Source: Leptidea sinapis (Eukaryota > Arthropoda > Insecta > Lepidoptera > Pieridae). From it: 64,000 bases of DNA. The position numbers were made by a program, and so were the translations under genes. Positions 21,995 through 32,228 of this stretch are shown piece after piece. Position 1 is the first letter of the stretch. The number at the start of each line of letters is the position of its first letter. The notes under the pieces were generated by a model that saw nothing but the letters and a program-made list of their open reading frames with translations, searched no databases and was not told where the DNA came from. The stretch is taken from positions 275,501-339,500 of the forward strand of contig NC_066265.1 of NCBI RefSeq assembly GCF_905404315.1. The letters are read 5' to 3'.

Positions 21995-22453
21995 TTAATC
22001 AGTAAATATATCTTTGATTTGTTTTTGATTCAATTTTAATTTCTTAATAGCTTTCGCTTTCGCGGTCAATGATGGAATGATCGCAGAACGACGTTTTCGT
22101 TTTGTTATATACCCAGATCCAAACATGTTGATATTATCTATTTTAGCATCAGCTTTTCGTTTCAAATTTGAGCTGACTTCTTTTAGACGAGTTTTTATTG
22201 AATCTTCCATGGGGCGTGCATTAACCATATCTGATAATATACCTACACCGGTACTTAATGCTTCTTTACCAATAGTTCGAACACCACTAGACAGTAGTGG
22301 TAAAATAGATCTAAACAGCCCACCAAGAAAACTTCCGATTCCATGACCTCTTTGATACGGTGCTCCTTTATAAATAACTCCGATACCCGATCCGGCCTGG
22401 TGAGTATAATAGTGTTCATATGGACATGAAATGTTATCACGTTTGTCGTACAT
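21995..22453 (-). CDS. pVI/core-like small virion protein (hypothetical)
   Basis: 152 residues. A Gly-rich N-terminus is followed by an amphipathic or hydrophobic stretch at residues 38-77 (GIGSFLGGLFRSILPLL and on), then a basic C-terminus with KRKRR at 119-122. MFGSG at 110-114 fits the adenain cleavage consensus (M/I/L)-x-G-x-G, so the protein may be processed by the element's own protease. Such a layout resembles adenovirus pVI or core precursors, which help membrane disruption or DNA packaging; the analogy is inference. Its ATG overlaps the stop of the upstream gene by one base (TAATG). Confidence 0.65.
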   Translation of the reverse strand: MYDKRDNISCPYEHYYTHQAGSGIGVIYKGAPYQRGHGIGSFLGGLFRSILPLLSSGVRTIGKEALSTGVGILSDMVNARPMEDSIKTRLKEVSSNLKRKADAKIDNINMFGSGYITKRKRRSAIIPSLTAKAKAIKKLKLNQKQIKDIFTD

Positions 22454-23217
22454 TATAATTTTTGAAAGTGGAGTTTAATGCACACTGTTCCAAATTGGAA
22501 TGGTATCTTTTGACCGGTGCTTGTTCTTATATCTATTTCAATTGTATCAAATTCTCTACGCATCACAGGTAGGTAATGGGGAGGAGAGAAAACGTGCATT
22601 TTGTACGCTCCATATATGTATTTTGAGGGATCCAATGGTATTATTCGTAAAAGGGGTGTCATAACATCTCCAACGATTTGAGGCTCCACTATGTCACAAT
22701 AAACAAATAATTGAGAGGGTAAACCCAAATGCAAATTAGCTGGACACTTTCCAAAATTTTTTTCAACGAGATTTCTGTTTGGTTCGAACCCTAGTTGAAG
22801 ACATAATTTAGGTGATAGAGTTACAGATTTTATGGATTCATCCGTTATCGTAGCAACTACAATCCTTGAAACCTCATCGCACTTAAATTTAATTTTTTCT
22901 CGAGTGTTATTCAGTGCTATCAAAATATGATTTATGTTATCGTAATTTGTGGCTGGAATATGTGTCTTGTAATAAACATATGACGGTTTACTTTCATTGG
23001 GTACTTGCATCAACTTTGTTATATAAATAATGTTTTCATGTTCTTGAACGGTGAACATAGTGCATGGGTACTGAAATTCTACTACTCCAACCCTCCATTC
23101 ACCTTCTAGTATTGTTGGTTTTGGCAGTTTCGTAGAAAATAATGTTGTTGTATTATCAGGAAAATAATCCATAGAACTATTGCTTAGTAAAGTTAAATAA
23201 AAACTATCTTTATTCAT
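22453..23217 (-). CDS. Polinton minor capsid (penton-type) protein
   Basis: 254 residues opening MNKDSFYLTLLSNSSMDYF, with LEGEWRVGVVEFQYPCTM at about 38-55, a block I recall in animal Polinton proteins next to the integrase. Size fits a single jelly-roll penton subunit. Assignment as penton rests on size, neighbours and the presence of a separate larger capsid gene. Start and stop overlap both neighbours (ATGA with the integrase, TAATG with the pVI-like gene), implying translation from a shared message or tightly packed promoters. Confidence 0.68.
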   Translation of the reverse strand: MNKDSFYLTLLSNSSMDYFPDNTTTLFSTKLPKPTILEGEWRVGVVEFQYPCTMFTVQEHENIIYITKLMQVPNESKPSYVYYKTHIPATNYDNINHILIALNNTREKIKFKCDEVSRIVVATITDESIKSVTLSPKLCLQLGFEPNRNLVEKNFGKCPANLHLGLPSQLFVYCDIVEPQIVGDVMTPLLRIIPLDPSKYIYGAYKMHVFSPPHYLPVMRREFDTIEIDIRTSTGQKIPFQFGTVCIKLHFQKL

Positions 23218-24305
23218 ATTTTTTTCAAAGTAGAAGCTAATATCCAGCTATTAAATTTATTTGGATAACCTCTCCACTTCACCAACAATTCTTTTCTGTT
23301 ACCGGTATATCGAGAGCGTATTATTTTATCTATTTTGTATTTAGTAGTGGGGTCGAATATGATTTTTTGTAACTCTTTTTCATAAAAAGTACCAACTATC
23401 TCTTCGCCTTCTAAATCCTTTAAAGTAAATACTACAAACGGAGATCGGTGTATTATGGTAGATACGATGAATATTTCGTCACTCCAATTTGATTCATATC
23501 CTTTTTGGAAAATATGTTTATGTTTTGTTATTCTAACATAATCTCCAACGTGAATTCTTGGATTCACCATACTAATTGATGTTTTTATCTTACTTTCTCT
23601 ATCATATAAATTTTGCCATACACTCATTATATTTGTATTATTAACATCACATGGACACATTTTTATACTAGAATGAAAACTATGATTATATGAATGCACT
23701 AGATCTTGTAAAACATCAATGTATTTATGAGTATTTTTGTGTGTAAAATAGCGCCACATTTTCGTTTTAAGAGTTCTCTGAAATCTTTCGACAATACTTG
23801 CTTTAATATCTGGATTATTGGTTGTATAATAATTTATGTTTTTTAATTTAAAATATTTTTGTACATATTTGGAAACAAATTCAGTTCCTTTGTCAGACTG
23901 TATATGTGTAGGTGTAGTATTAGCTTCAGCAAAAATACTTTCAAAGCATTCCTTAACTGTTTCAGAGTTTTTCTTTTTCATTGCTCGAACATACGCATAT
24001 TTACTAAAGACATCAATAACACAAAGTATGTATTTGAAACCATCATTATATTCAGAATAAGATCTCATATCACTTAAATCGGCCTGCCATAACTCATTAA
24101 TATTAGACAAAATATATCTGTTACGAGAAAATTTTCTTTGAACAGGTTTATGTAATGTATATGTTTCTTGTGATTGTAACCACTTTAAGACACTATTTCT
24201 GTCCATTTTACCCTTCATTGCTTTTGACAATTTATCAATAGTGCTGTAGCCAGCAGGATGTGATGCATCATAATAAATTTTATTTATTTCTAATATGGGG
24301 TCCAT
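23214..24305 (-). CDS. retroviral-type DDE integrase with chromodomain
   Basis: 363 residues. The catalytic core shows Asp76 in LWQADLSDM, Asp138 in IQSDKGTEF and Glu173 in IVERFQRTLK, the D,D(about 35)E pattern of rve integrases. The C-terminus (about 322-358) reads YKIDKIIRSR...LLVKWRGYPNKFNSWI, a chromodomain typical of Polinton integrases that may guide insertion to chromatin. The N-terminus has IYYDASHPAGYSTIDKL, the usual Polinton lead-in. It joins the element ends to target DNA with a 6-bp stagger, which agrees with the duplication seen. It overlaps the next upstream gene by 16 bases. Confidence 0.95.
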   Translation of the reverse strand: MDPILEINKIYYDASHPAGYSTIDKLSKAMKGKMDRNSVLKWLQSQETYTLHKPVQRKFSRNRYILSNINELWQADLSDMRSYSEYNDGFKYILCVIDVFSKYAYVRAMKKKNSETVKECFESIFAEANTTPTHIQSDKGTEFVSKYVQKYFKLKNINYYTTNNPDIKASIVERFQRTLKTKMWRYFTHKNTHKYIDVLQDLVHSYNHSFHSSIKMCPCDVNNTNIMSVWQNLYDRESKIKTSISMVNPRIHVGDYVRITKHKHIFQKGYESNWSDEIFIVSTIIHRSPFVVFTLKDLEGEEIVGTFYEKELQKIIFDPTTKYKIDKIIRSRYTGNRKELLVKWRGYPNKFNSWILASTLKKI

Positions 24306-25072
24306 TTTTCCCAGTCCAATCTTTTTTTTAGTTTCCCTGTGTACTTATTACTTGTTGGTGTAGAAAATTCTTCGTCAGGTACTGATTTAGATTCAACCTC
24401 TTTTAATTGCAAATGGTTTATAAAATCCACTCGCTTTGGGTTCCCGATATAAGTGAGTGGTACTTTTATTTCCTTTAAAGTTGTTGCGAATTTTTCCCAA
24501 CCTATAGGTTCACTTTTCTGAAGAGCTCTCAAGGTATCACTCACCAAGTCCACAATATTACTCCCAGGTATTTTTTCATTATCTATAATCACGGTACCAG
24601 ATTCATCCCAGCTTATTTTATTTTTATTCAAGGAAATCAAATTTAGTAAAAGTTCACCTTTTTTAGCATATGTTTTCGGTATTAGTTTCAGTATTTCAGA
24701 GCTCGTGTATATTTCCCCAATATTTTTGTTAACCTCCACTGATGTTTGAGAAGGAACTACATTTATTTTATTCACATCATGATTTATATAATCAGTATCG
24801 ATTTCATTATGACCTTGATTAAAACCAATATATGAATCATTATCATTTATAAGTGGTATGTGGTATGGTTGTCGATCCTCTTTGACGAAGTTTAGATATC
24901 TTTGAAGGGTTTGCAAATATAAAATACATTTCTTTCGATCTTCTATGTCACTGCTTAAGATATTTTGCATATCAGTATCTAATCGAGATCTTGGCGTATC
25001 ATTTTCTTTGTGTTGTTTTAACTTCTCCAATAATGATGGTTCAATAAGTAACATTTTTTTAGCATTGTCCAT
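24290..25072 (-). CDS. conserved Polinton protein of unknown function
   Basis: 260 residues. The first 70 are helical and charged. Residues about 135-215 form a compact conserved-looking block: KKGELLLNLISLNKNKISW, then PGSNIVDLVSDTLRALQ, then GWEKFATTL. I recall this block from proteins beside capsid genes in animal Polintons, but no function is established. It sits between the small basic protein and the integrase, four bases from the former. Confidence 0.7.
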   Translation of the reverse strand: MDNAKKMLLIEPSLLEKLKQHKENDTPRSRLDTDMQNILSSDIEDRKKCILYLQTLQRYLNFVKEDRQPYHIPLINDNDSYIGFNQGHNEIDTDYINHDVNKINVVPSQTSVEVNKNIGEIYTSSEILKLIPKTYAKKGELLLNLISLNKNKISWDESGTVIIDNEKIPGSNIVDLVSDTLRALQKSEPIGWEKFATTLKEIKVPLTYIGNPKRVDFINHLQLKEVESKSVPDEEFSTPTSNKYTGKLKKRLDWEKWTPY

Positions 25073-25076
25073 TTTC

Positions 25077-25403
25077 TTAAATAAATGAATTAATCAACCC
25101 ACTTAGAATAGAACCCAATATTATCGGTAGAAATGAACCTCCTTTTTGTACAATTATATTTTTTCTAATTTTATTCGTACCTTTTCTTACCAATTTTCGA
25201 AGAATATTTTTATATTTCTTTAATTTAGATTTTTCTTTCTCGGCCAATTCAACGTTACCCCGCAGTACGTTATGAATACATTCACAAATGTAATTTATTT
25301 CTGTTTTGTTACATGATTTTAATAAAGCTTTTTGATATTTTGGCTTCAGTTTATGTAGAGCAATTAACAAATCTTTATGCGTCTTTAAACGTCTATGCAT
25401 CAT
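25077..25403 (-). CDS. small basic protein with hydrophobic C-terminus
   Basis: 108 residues, strongly basic in the middle (KLKKYKNILRKLVRKG) with IVQKGG at 84-89 and an uncharged hydrophobic tail from 91 to 108. The layout recurs in Polintons between ATPase and capsid genes. A DNA-condensing or membrane-active virion component, freed by cleavage near GG, is a reasonable guess. The start overlaps the ATPase stop (ATGA). Confidence 0.65.
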   Translation of the reverse strand: MMHRRLKTHKDLLIALHKLKPKYQKALLKSCNKTEINYICECIHNVLRGNVELAEKEKSKLKKYKNILRKLVRKGTNKIRKNIIVQKGGSFLPIILGSILSGLINSFI

Positions 25404-26059
25404 TTATAAATGATCGAAATTTCTTGATTCTTACCATATTTAAACCCTTTTGTGGGTACATAAACAGTGCAATATCCATCGGATGGAAATATCTTTGTCT
25501 TAACGCGACACAATTCATTTGTTTCTTGTTTCAAATCAATCATTAAATAACCATGAGCTTCATTGGTAGCATCTCTGTAAGAATCTTCCAAATATTTCGG
25601 ATTTTCAGGGAATACTTGACGAGATAAGTATCGAATTTGGGTTTTATCTCGAGGATTTTTGAAATATATTATATAACTTGAGTTGAGTGATATATCTCTT
25701 TGTCCTTTACCTTGATGAAACAAATTTTGAGATAAATAAAACACACTTAAGTTTCTATGATGACTTCCTTTCGTGAATATATCAACAATACGACCATCTG
25801 ATTCCCTCATCAGGTCATCAATTATTACAAGTTGAGGATTTTTTCCGTCAAACATAGATAAATCAGGTAAACCTTGAAGATAATTAATGTGGTTGAGATT
25901 ATATAAAGGCTGCATTTCATCAAAGCACCAGGTGATTTGAGTAAAATTTGCATCACAGATATCATTCAAAAATTTTATAAAATTATTTACGAAAACTGAT
26001 TTTCCACATCCACTTGGACCAGCAACTATTGCAGTGAATGGATGATTGAAATGATGCAT
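25400..26059 (-). CDS. genome-packaging ATPase (FtsK/A32-like)
   Basis: 219 residues. Walker A is GPSGCGKS at 14-21 and Walker B is QLVIIDDLM with Asp81 and Asp82. HPFTAIVAGPSGCGKS near the start is characteristic of Polinton, adenovirus-like and A32-type packaging ATPases, which drive DNA into preformed capsids. In-frame stops lie directly upstream of the ATG, so the start is fixed unless spliced. Length is normal for the family. It heads the compact block of seven minus-strand genes. Confidence 0.93.
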   Translation of the reverse strand: MHHFNHPFTAIVAGPSGCGKSVFVNNFIKFLNDICDANFTQITWCFDEMQPLYNLNHINYLQGLPDLSMFDGKNPQLVIIDDLMRESDGRIVDIFTKGSHHRNLSVFYLSQNLFHQGKGQRDISLNSSYIIYFKNPRDKTQIRYLSRQVFPENPKYLEDSYRDATNEAHGYLMIDLKQETNELCRVKTKIFPSDGYCTVYVPTKGFKYGKNQEISIIYK

Positions 26060-26267
26060 TATCTACTACGTCTATGTGTGTTAAGGTTTAGTATAGTAAT
26101 GAAACAATCTGTTATTAAACCACCATTTATTTAAACAGAAAAATCTATAATTGAAACAATATACAGTACATCATGTTTTACTCCGCAACTTATACATCTA
26201 AATACAATAATCTCTCATTTGGTTTTTTAAAACTATAATAATTTATTCTTAAAATTTAATATAATAT

Positions 26268-29200
26268 TTATTCTATTTTATGATGACCCCATGCTAAGGT
26301 ATCAATATTATTTGGTAAAATGTACCGTTTGGTATCATTAAATGACAGACTAGATTTATTTATTCTTTGAGTAAAAATATTATGCTTTATTGACTTAAAT
26401 CTAAGCATTGAACAATATTCGTTCTTATTTTCAAATAAGCAAGTCTTATAATTTTCCATTTTCATATTCTTAGTAACACTTTTATTAACCCCCTTAGCTT
26501 TAGCTGTGAATTTTCCCTCAACATCTAATGCATACATTTTAGATCTAAGTCCTACAAATTCATTAAATATGTTACCATTGTTTTCATCTTTAAAGTAGCC
26601 TAACTTCTTTTTATTGAGTTTTGGATAGCCAAATATATTTTTTTCTGTATAGTCAGAGGTATCGAAACGCAAATGTAAATCAGGTTTTATATCTCTGTAA
26701 AAATCATCTGTAAAAATTTGATATATTAAACTATCAGTATCTGTGTACAATAATTTTAATTTGTTTTGAAACTTTTTAAACATATAGTTATAGTGAAAGT
26801 CGTACATTAGAGTTTTAGAAATATCCAATATACAAAATCCCAAATAAATAGGTTTATTATGGAACAATTTCGTCTTTCGTAATTGAACTGCAACCAAATT
26901 TTCATTAAAAATAGATAAACTATGGAATTCTGGCTTAGCAATTAAATCTTGTGCGCCTAGAATTTTACCCTGATTTTCCCAATGACTCAATAATTTTACA
27001 TTTACTCTTTTTTCGATATTTTCCATTGTTTTTCCAAACACTGAGTTATTCATTAATTTATAAAAATCTTTTTCGAAATCAGATGTGGCTAGTTTACGCA
27101 TGCTTGTATTTAAATCTATATAATATTGTAACCATGCGCATTGTTTGAATTTTAAAATTCTATGAATTTTTTGTAATTTTAAACCCATTGTCAGACATTG
27201 CTTTAAATTTCTGTAGTGAATCACATATTTAATTTTATTACGAAGGTTTGGAACTAATTTTATGTCTTTTGTATTACCAATACATATATTCTCGGGACAT
27301 AAGGGTAGGTCAGAATGTAAATCATGCAGTTCAATAGGATATTCTAGATCTACTTCCAAAATAAAACCATATTCATAATCATCAGGGACATCAAAATTAG
27401 TTGTGACATCTACCCACTCAAAACCTCCTGTAGGAAGGAATTGAGACATGGCCCATCCGTAAAGGTTATTAGCATCAAGATAAGTTAAAAATGAGTTTGG
27501 TGTGTCTTTATCATATTCTCGCATATATTTGTTATTAGCTTTGGCATAACGATTGCTACATTGAGATACACCTCCTCGAATGCCCGATCTAATAAAAGCT
27601 ATTTGTTCAAAGTCTTGAAGTAATTCTAATTTAATTTTTGTGCATTTTAACATAGCATCCCAACTTAACCCAGGTGCTGTATAATAATGAGCTGGATCTA
27701 GACCATATGTTTGCAAACATAAGGCTCGGAAATTTTCAAACACATCTGTTAAAAGTAAAACATCGGTTTTAAGATATAAATCAGAATAATCTGACATATT
27801 TTGACAATGAAAGTGTTGCCAAACATCCTTGGCATGTTCATAATCTTCATCGGAAATATGTGTGTCGGTTAATGTATTGTAAAATTTATCGCGACTAGGG
27901 AGTGCTGAAAGTTTTAAGGAATCATGTGACGACATAAATTCATATGGATAAATTCCTTTTTTTCTAAGACGTAAAAAATCATTATTATTTGGAAAATTAT
28001 ATTTTAATGTTTGAAATTGTTCTTCCTTCAAATTTTGAACAAGTTTGTCTAAACTACAAGGTAAAAATTTAAACGAATCAACGAATCTCAATTGAATTTT
28101 ATGATTATTTAATTTTATCGTTTTTGTGAAAGAAATGTACTTTTCTTTCGTTTGTGGAATAATATCAATTTCCCCTTCTATAGAATTTAATGCATGAACA
28201 ATAAAATGAGAGTCATATTGACTAAGATTGTGTAAAAAAACTGGAATGTGATAGGGGATTCTAAACTTTGTCTTACATACTTCGTGTGCAACTCCTCTAA
28301 AATTTCCTGTATGCGAGTCAAAGTATAATGCACATTCACCATTTAAATTAGATTGACATATAAAGCAGTCTTTACATTGTGAAATAATTTCATTATCATT
28401 GGAAGTCAAAGGTTTTGGACTTATGACAAAATAATTTTTTGTGCAAATCACTTCTAAATCTTTATACAACTGATTCATAAAGACATGAGTACAATGAGGA
28501 CCACTATATGTTTCATATTTTGATAAACTATCATCATATGAACATTTAATATAGTACCCAAAACTATAAACTTCGTGTTTGTGAACATTAGTTGTATAAG
28601 GTTTTGATGGATCGTTAAAGCATGTCTGAATTGGATTAAGGAAAGCTTCAAAATCCGCGTATATAACAAAGGGTATTTGTAACATCTTATTAAATTTATC
28701 AAATTTTAAGACATTGTTTGAAATTGGTTGTTCAAACCAATCTTTAAAAGTTTTTTCTGTATTAGGCAATTCCACTTTAATATGACAACAATCATTCAAT
28801 TGATGAGCTGATAACTTATCATTTGTTGAGAAGTGTAAAAGACAACCGTCACAGATGTAGATTGCATGTTCATGGTTTGAAATTTGACCACTTACTAAAC
28901 GCGATAGGTTTTTAATGTAGCAAAAATGATTAATTGTTCCGTGCGAAATAAATAATAAATTGATATGAACAATTTTCCGTGATTTTGTTAAATACAATGG
29001 ACCAACTAATTCATGTACTTTCTTTTTACAATTGTATTCAAGACCAAAAACATTTACACTTAAATTATTTAACCTTTCTACTTTCTGTATATCTGTCATT
29101 TTAACAGGAAACGTAACTCCGTCAAAATTTAATTTATTTGAATATTTACTGTAAGATGAAACTCTCTGAGAGTTCTTAGTAACTGGATATAATGCAGAAA

Positions 29201-30080
29201 GCAAAGCCCATTTAAAGCATAAATCATCCGAGTTTTGTACATTTATAACACTTTTTTTTAATTTGATTTCTTTAGGTAATTCAATATATGATTTTCCACG
29301 TAATGGATTGAATTTGTTTATATTCATGTCTAATGCATTTATTTTCTTAAGACTCCAACCACTATCTTTTTTCTCAAATGTGCTAATTTTAGTCATCAAC
29401 ATATCACATAAGGACGAAAAGAAAAAATTTAAATCCTCACCCTGCATTATAGTATAACTACATGTTTGAAATTCAAATTCATTAGAAATATTTTTTGTTT
29501 CTTGAACAAAATTAGCGTGCAGAATAAAATTAACTTTAAAAATTGTAAGCAATCGAACAGATTCCTCAAATAGTGAAATAATTTCATTTTTAATAGAATT
29601 CAAAAACATTTCTGGTGTTTCGAATGTTTGTAATTGGTTGGATTTACTCTTTATTTTATATGAGATAATTCTATTACCAAAAGCCGATTCGTGTACTGTG
29701 ACATTTTTTAAAGTACTATGTAATTGCATTACGTTATTCTTATGGAGGTTACTTCTAAGATGATTTGCATAATATCTTTTCCGTATTAAGATTTGACATA
29801 AAGAACAGTTCACCATTTCATCGTTCACACTGGTGAGCCCCGATGATGTGGATGGTTCCCCTTGTCTTCCTCTCTTTGTACTTGTATCATTGTCTTCACT
29901 GCCTTGTAATACTACACTTCTTCTCTTAAAACCTCCTCCACTTTGTAGAACAGGTTGACTACAACATAAGTGAATGATATTAGCCACATTTCATCAATAA
30001 TATAATACTAAATAATTTACAAAGAAAATAACTCACTTGATCATTTTTTCAACCTCATTACATACAAAGCAGAGTTCCAT
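26268..30080 (-). CDS. protein-primed family B DNA polymerase
   Basis: The main open frame (29987-26268) has 1,239 codons. An N-terminal zinc-finger-like motif C61-x2-C64-x11-H76-x5-H82 is followed by a 3'-5' exonuclease domain (VIYADFEAF near 440, NLSQYDSHF and DLYLKTDVL later). Polymerase motifs follow: A, YLDANNLYG, near 838; B, NNSVFGKT, near 983; C, YTDTDSL, near 1082. This replicates the element using a terminal protein primer. The annotated span includes a likely 44-nt first coding exon at 30080-30037 ending in a GTGAGT donor, a 78-nt intron (30036-29959) and an acceptor at 29960-29959. The phases match, which replaces the first ten codons of the long frame and adds a Cys-x2-Cys. The upstream exon is inference; the polymerase is certain. 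Confidence 0.93.
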
Positions 30081-30193
30081 ATCGTTATGTTTAATTTTCC
30101 AAATGATGAAAATATAATAATATTATTTGTATAAGAGAATAAATAAACTAATAACTAAACTGAACTAATATTTATGTATTTCTTCATAGCTAC

Positions 30194-30764
30194 CTACTTA
30201 TTGTTAAAATTATATTTCTTATAATTTTCTGTTTCTAAAATTTTCTTCGTAACATTGTATAAAATCTTTTTTATGTCCTTATAACTTTCATTATTGTCGA
30301 TTGTATAATATTTTAATCTATAATCAGCGTATTTCCATTGTTCTTGTGCAGGCGTGTTTTTTATTTTATTGAGATCATAGATTTCTATTTTAACCAAATG
30401 TGATGCATTTCTTCCGTCATCTGCATTAGTTGTAATGTAAATACTTCCATTCTCATGTGCTCTGGATATTGATGATGATATTTTCTTTTGTTTTGTTTTT
30501 TTCACTTCGAATAATGCATCTATATTTTCATTTGAGCTGGCCCTCTTCAAGGATTTAAGTTGAGGAACTTTTAATGAATCCTGACTATCTTCAGATAATG
30601 GATAGTAAAATGTTTTATATGTAGTTTCTTCCATTGTTGGGTTGAATGCATTCTACAACAACAATAAGACTGCTTTAGAATAGTATTATACATACATATC
30701 TTAATATAACAAATGATATTACTTTTTAATTTCAAAGTGAATAATAGATAAAACTTACCTCCAT
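30194..30764 (-). CDS. orphan Polinton protein (two-exon hypothetical)
   Basis: The open frame 30634-30194 encodes 146 residues, but the gene probably begins at an ATG at 30764. Six coding bases are followed by a GTAAGT donor (intron 30758-30653, 106 nt) and a 'ttgttgttgtag' acceptor, then an in-frame reading through the later ATG, giving about 154 residues. The protein has a Ser-rich, Lys-rich N-terminal half with KKTKQKK at about 44-50 (possible nuclear signal) and a folded-looking C-terminal half with many Tyr and Lys. I recognise no domain. It lies upstream of the polymerase at the right end, facing away from the right-hand protease gene. Confidence 0.7.
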
Positions 30765-30973
30765 TGCAGCAAATCACTCAACAATTACACAACACACAAA
30801 ATATATAATAATTTGACTGAATACGCCACTTCAATGATTATTTTTCTGAACAGTTCTAGCATTTTATACTAAAATATCGTAAAAGTAAATTTGTTTATGA
30901 TTAGTACTGGTTTTTAAATATTGTGGTGAAACATAATGGCACTTAAATGATAAGTTCAATTATTGATAGTTTA
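30765..30973. promoter_or_regulatory. shared intergenic region between divergent Polinton genes
   Basis: This 209-bp AT-rich stretch lies between the start of the orphan gene (minus strand) and the proposed first protease exon (plus strand). It is the only divergent gene pair in the element, so it should hold promoters for both. No specific promoter element is assigned. Confidence 0.3.
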
Positions 30974-32069
30974 ATGGAGTCACCATTTCCAGATTGTACT
31001 AATGACTACGTAAGTATGTAGGTACAAAGTTCGTTTTCAATCAGCTTTTATATTATAATAAAATTGATGAAAATATAATTTCATCAAATGTTCATAGATT
31101 TATATTTGAATCGCTTGTAATGATATTTTGTTTTATTGTAACCATATAAGTTTTAAATACATGAATAAGATACATTAAAGCCTTATTTATTGAGTGCTTA
31201 TGTTATTATGATCCACATAACTATTCAATCCTCGCAACTGACAAGACCCTGTTCTCAACTAATATGAATACAATCGAGATACAGAATTATTTGAACAAAA
31301 TCGATCCCAGTATTAAAAATAATGTTTACGCGGCAAACCGATTGCCGATATATGTTGTAACGCCCTGTTATATTGTCAGCAATTTAGATAGTGATAATAA
31401 GCCAGGCACTCACTGGGTTGCAATACACATTGATGAGCAGGGTATTGGACAATACTTCGATTCATATGGTCGTCCACCTCAGGGATTCCAGCTGATGTTT
31501 TTACAAAGGAATTGCAGAATGTATAACTACAATACTGCAAGAGTACAGAATGAATATACCGCAGTGTGTGGCGAGTACTGCATAATGTATCTATACTTTA
31601 AGTTTAATAAGAAGAGTTTGAATGATTTCATCAAATATTTTGAAAATGATACAATCTGCAATGATGTTTTATTATATACTTTATTTAAATCATGTTTTAA
31701 AAATAAATAATAAATACAGAAACTGTCTTTTTAATCGTAGTAACGAATGTGATAGAGGTAATTAGTAAATTACCTGTATCATGTTCATGGAAATTTAGAC
31801 ATTGAGTCGCTCACCAATCATTAGCTAAATGACCAGTGATTATTAATGATTATGGATCTGTTTAATTTAAAATGCTAACTTTGAAACTATAAGAGATATC
31901 GAAAAACGGATCAGCGCAATCGCTCGGAAATACATCAAAACCACTAGTTTGACACCAAACTTCTTTTTTTTTTTTTTAGTAGGCATCACGAGCAAGTGAG
32001 CCAGAATCGAGGAGCCAGAACCGGCGAATCCCTACTACTGTGAGCCAGAACCGGCGAATCCCTACTACT
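30924..32069 (-). repeat. Polinton right terminal inverted repeat
   Basis: 1,146 bp, the inverse of 19409-20554. I compared the two arms by eye throughout and saw a single mismatch, at 31945. Confidence 0.95.
31264..31710 (+). CDS. adenain-like cysteine protease (right inverted repeat copy)
   Basis: Same 148-residue protein as at 19768-20214, with His50, Asp66, Gln95 and Cys102. This copy is transcribed toward the right end of the element, opposite to all other genes. The proposed upstream exon is 30974-31009, followed by a 236-nt intron to 31245. Confidence 0.9.
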   Translation: MNTIEIQNYLNKIDPSIKNNVYAANRLPIYVVTPCYIVSNLDSDNKPGTHWVAIHIDEQGIGQYFDSYGRPPQGFQLMFLQRNCRMYNYNTARVQNEYTAVCGEYCIMYLYFKFNKKSLNDFIKYFENDTICNDVLLYTLFKSCFKNK

Positions 32070-32075
32070 CACTTA
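32070..32075. repeat. Polinton target-site duplication, right copy (CACTTA)
   Basis: Identical to 19403-19408. Confidence 0.9.
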
Positions 32076-32228
32076 TGTAAAAAATTATAAAAAAAAAATT
32101 CTTATTGAATTTACCGCTACTTCGTAAAGGGTTGAAGCTAATGAGAAGAAGTAGCAAGAAACTCATTGCCACTCTTTTAAGTCAAGATTTACATTTTAAT
32201 TGTTTTACAAATCATTTCAATTACAATA
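32076..32228 (-). repeat. CR1-type LINE relic, middle part
   Basis: It contains 'taatgagaagaagtagcaag' and 'cattgccactcttttaagtc', a phrase I associate with 3' ends of lepidopteran CR1-type elements. It is flanked on the left by the Polinton and on the right by the pogo element. Confidence 0.55.

Larger units (their letters stand above)
19409..32069. mobile_element. complete Polinton/Maverick element
   Basis: The 12,661-bp element begins AGTAGTAGGG and ends CCCTACTACT. It is flanked by a perfect 6-bp duplication and has 1,146-bp terminal inverted repeats. It encodes a protein-primed family B DNA polymerase, DDE integrase with chromodomain, packaging ATPase, adenain-like protease and two putative jelly-roll capsid proteins, the diagnostic set of Polintons. 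Polintons are self-synthesising transposons that many authors regard as integrated viruses. Every gene read is open from start to stop, and I saw one difference between the inverted repeats (19533 against 31945). Insertion is therefore recent, and the copy may still be competent. All genes except the right-hand protease are on the minus strand. Confidence 0.96.
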
